A DNA stretch of 23,265 nucleotides from Utricularia gibba (lineage: Eukaryota; Streptophyta; Magnoliopsida; Lamiales; Lentibulariaceae). The notes under the pieces were generated by a model that had not been told where the DNA came from, searched no databases, and saw only the letters and a program-made list of their open reading frames with translations. The stretch covers positions 1 through 23,265 of the forward strand of contig NEEC01000313.1 in the NCBI GenBank assembly GCA_002189035.1, read 5' to 3'. The number at the start of each line of letters is the position of its first letter. The first letter of the stretch is position 1. The position numbers were made by a program, and so were the translations under genes. Shown piece after piece: positions 22,980 to 23,265 of the stretch.

Positions 22980-23265
22980 TTGCATAACATGCAGATCCTT
23001 GCTCTTCATAGCACACTGTTGGGAAGCCCTTTTCGAGCTCCAAGTATTATAATTTGGAGTTACGTTTGTCCGATAACTGTGGACATATTAAAAACAAGCC
23101 ACAACGAAAAGTGTCTCACGTGGCATTCCGTGGTGACTGCATTTAATAATGTGCTTCATGTTCTCGAAATTGATGCGAACAACATACAAGCAAAAGAATC
23201 AAATAGCCACTAGAGACATGGTATACGGAATGGTGCATCAAGAATCAGAAGTATCATAGCAACTA
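22980..23265 (+). repeat. Partial monomer U43 (right window edge)
   Basis: The copy is cut by the window end at about monomer position 288. Site 37 = C, site 158 = C. One G is missing at 23190 (AAGGCAA context) and one at 23227-23228 (ACGGGAA context). Confidence 0.95.

Larger units (their letters stand above)
1..23265 (+). repeat. 536-bp satellite DNA array, about 43.4 head-to-tail copies
   Basis: The same 536-bp sequence recurs without a break from the first to the last base, always in the same orientation. Phase-point words start at 492, 1026, 1561, 2096, 2630, 3163 and so on to 22980; spacings are 532-537 bp and most are exactly 536. Copies differ at only two common substitution sites plus scattered one- or two-base indels, so identity between copies is above 99%. 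No transposon, gene or unique sequence interrupts the array, and both window ends lie inside a monomer, so the true array is longer. Composition is 40.5% GC (217 of 536 by hand count in the copy at 13335-13870). Arrays like this are typical of eukaryotic centromeric, pericentromeric or subtelomeric heterochromatin; which of these applies cannot be told from the sequence. I do not recognise the satellite family with certainty. Confidence 0.98.

Noticed and set aside
1-23265. A giant repetitive protein gene spanning the array
   Set aside because: 536 leaves a remainder of 2 on division by 3, so a continuous frame would have to read all three phases in turn, and each phase has stop codons within every monomer.
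1-23265. Tandem 5S rDNA, whose units are also about 500 bp in many eukaryotes
   Set aside because: I saw none of the conserved 5S gene words, no internal promoter box set and no T-run terminator in the right place. The monomer has no segment that looks like a 120-bp RNA gene.
1-23265. CRISPR array or other bacterial repeat system
   Set aside because: The repeat unit is 536 bp with no short repeat and unique spacer pattern, and no associated genes are present.

Overview
The whole window is one uninterrupted head-to-tail tandem array of a single 536-bp satellite monomer: 42 complete copies flanked by a partial copy at each end, about 43.4 copies in all. Every copy has the same orientation, and no edge of the array, transposon insertion, inversion or unique sequence is present. 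I find no convincing protein gene, rRNA, tRNA, CRISPR array or bacterial-type operon. The recurrent short open frames (62 and 75 codons) are by-products of the repeat: the period is not a multiple of three, every frame is closed within a monomer, and most length differences between them come from single-base indels.

The organism is almost certainly a eukaryote; long, highly homogenised satellite arrays of this kind are typical of centromeric, pericentromeric or subtelomeric heterochromatin. The species cannot be read from the sequence. A weak, memory-based resemblance (an 11-base match and a few spaced words) to grass centromere satellites of the CentC type suggests a grass as one possibility, at low confidence. 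The monomer is 40.5% GC by hand count. It has about 20 CpG sites, close to expectation, so it does not show the CpG decay of an old, heavily methylated repeat.

I number monomers from an arbitrary phase point, the TTGCATAACATGCAG word (position 1). Layout: partial U0 (1-491); an indel-rich left part, U1-U10 (492-5837); a block with T at monomer site 158, U11-U18 (5838-10119); a near-perfect central block, U19-U29 (10120-16013); a second near-perfect block carrying many C alleles at site 37, U30-U37 (16014-20301); and an indel-rich right end, U38 to partial U43 (20302-23265).

Two substitution sites account for nearly all true base differences: site 37 (G or C) and site 158 (C or T). All four combinations occur and are interleaved, as expected from gene conversion or unequal exchange among copies. 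Almost all other variation is one-base gain or loss in short runs, concentrated in the left 5.8 kb and right 3 kb of the window. This may be residual assembly error rather than biology.

Each monomer also carries a fixed set of small symmetric elements: three inverted repeats near its start, two CACGTG palindromes, and an AT-rich block followed by a GC-rich block. These could matter for chromatin or non-B DNA structure, but no function can be assigned from sequence. I did not find a previously undescribed gene system here.
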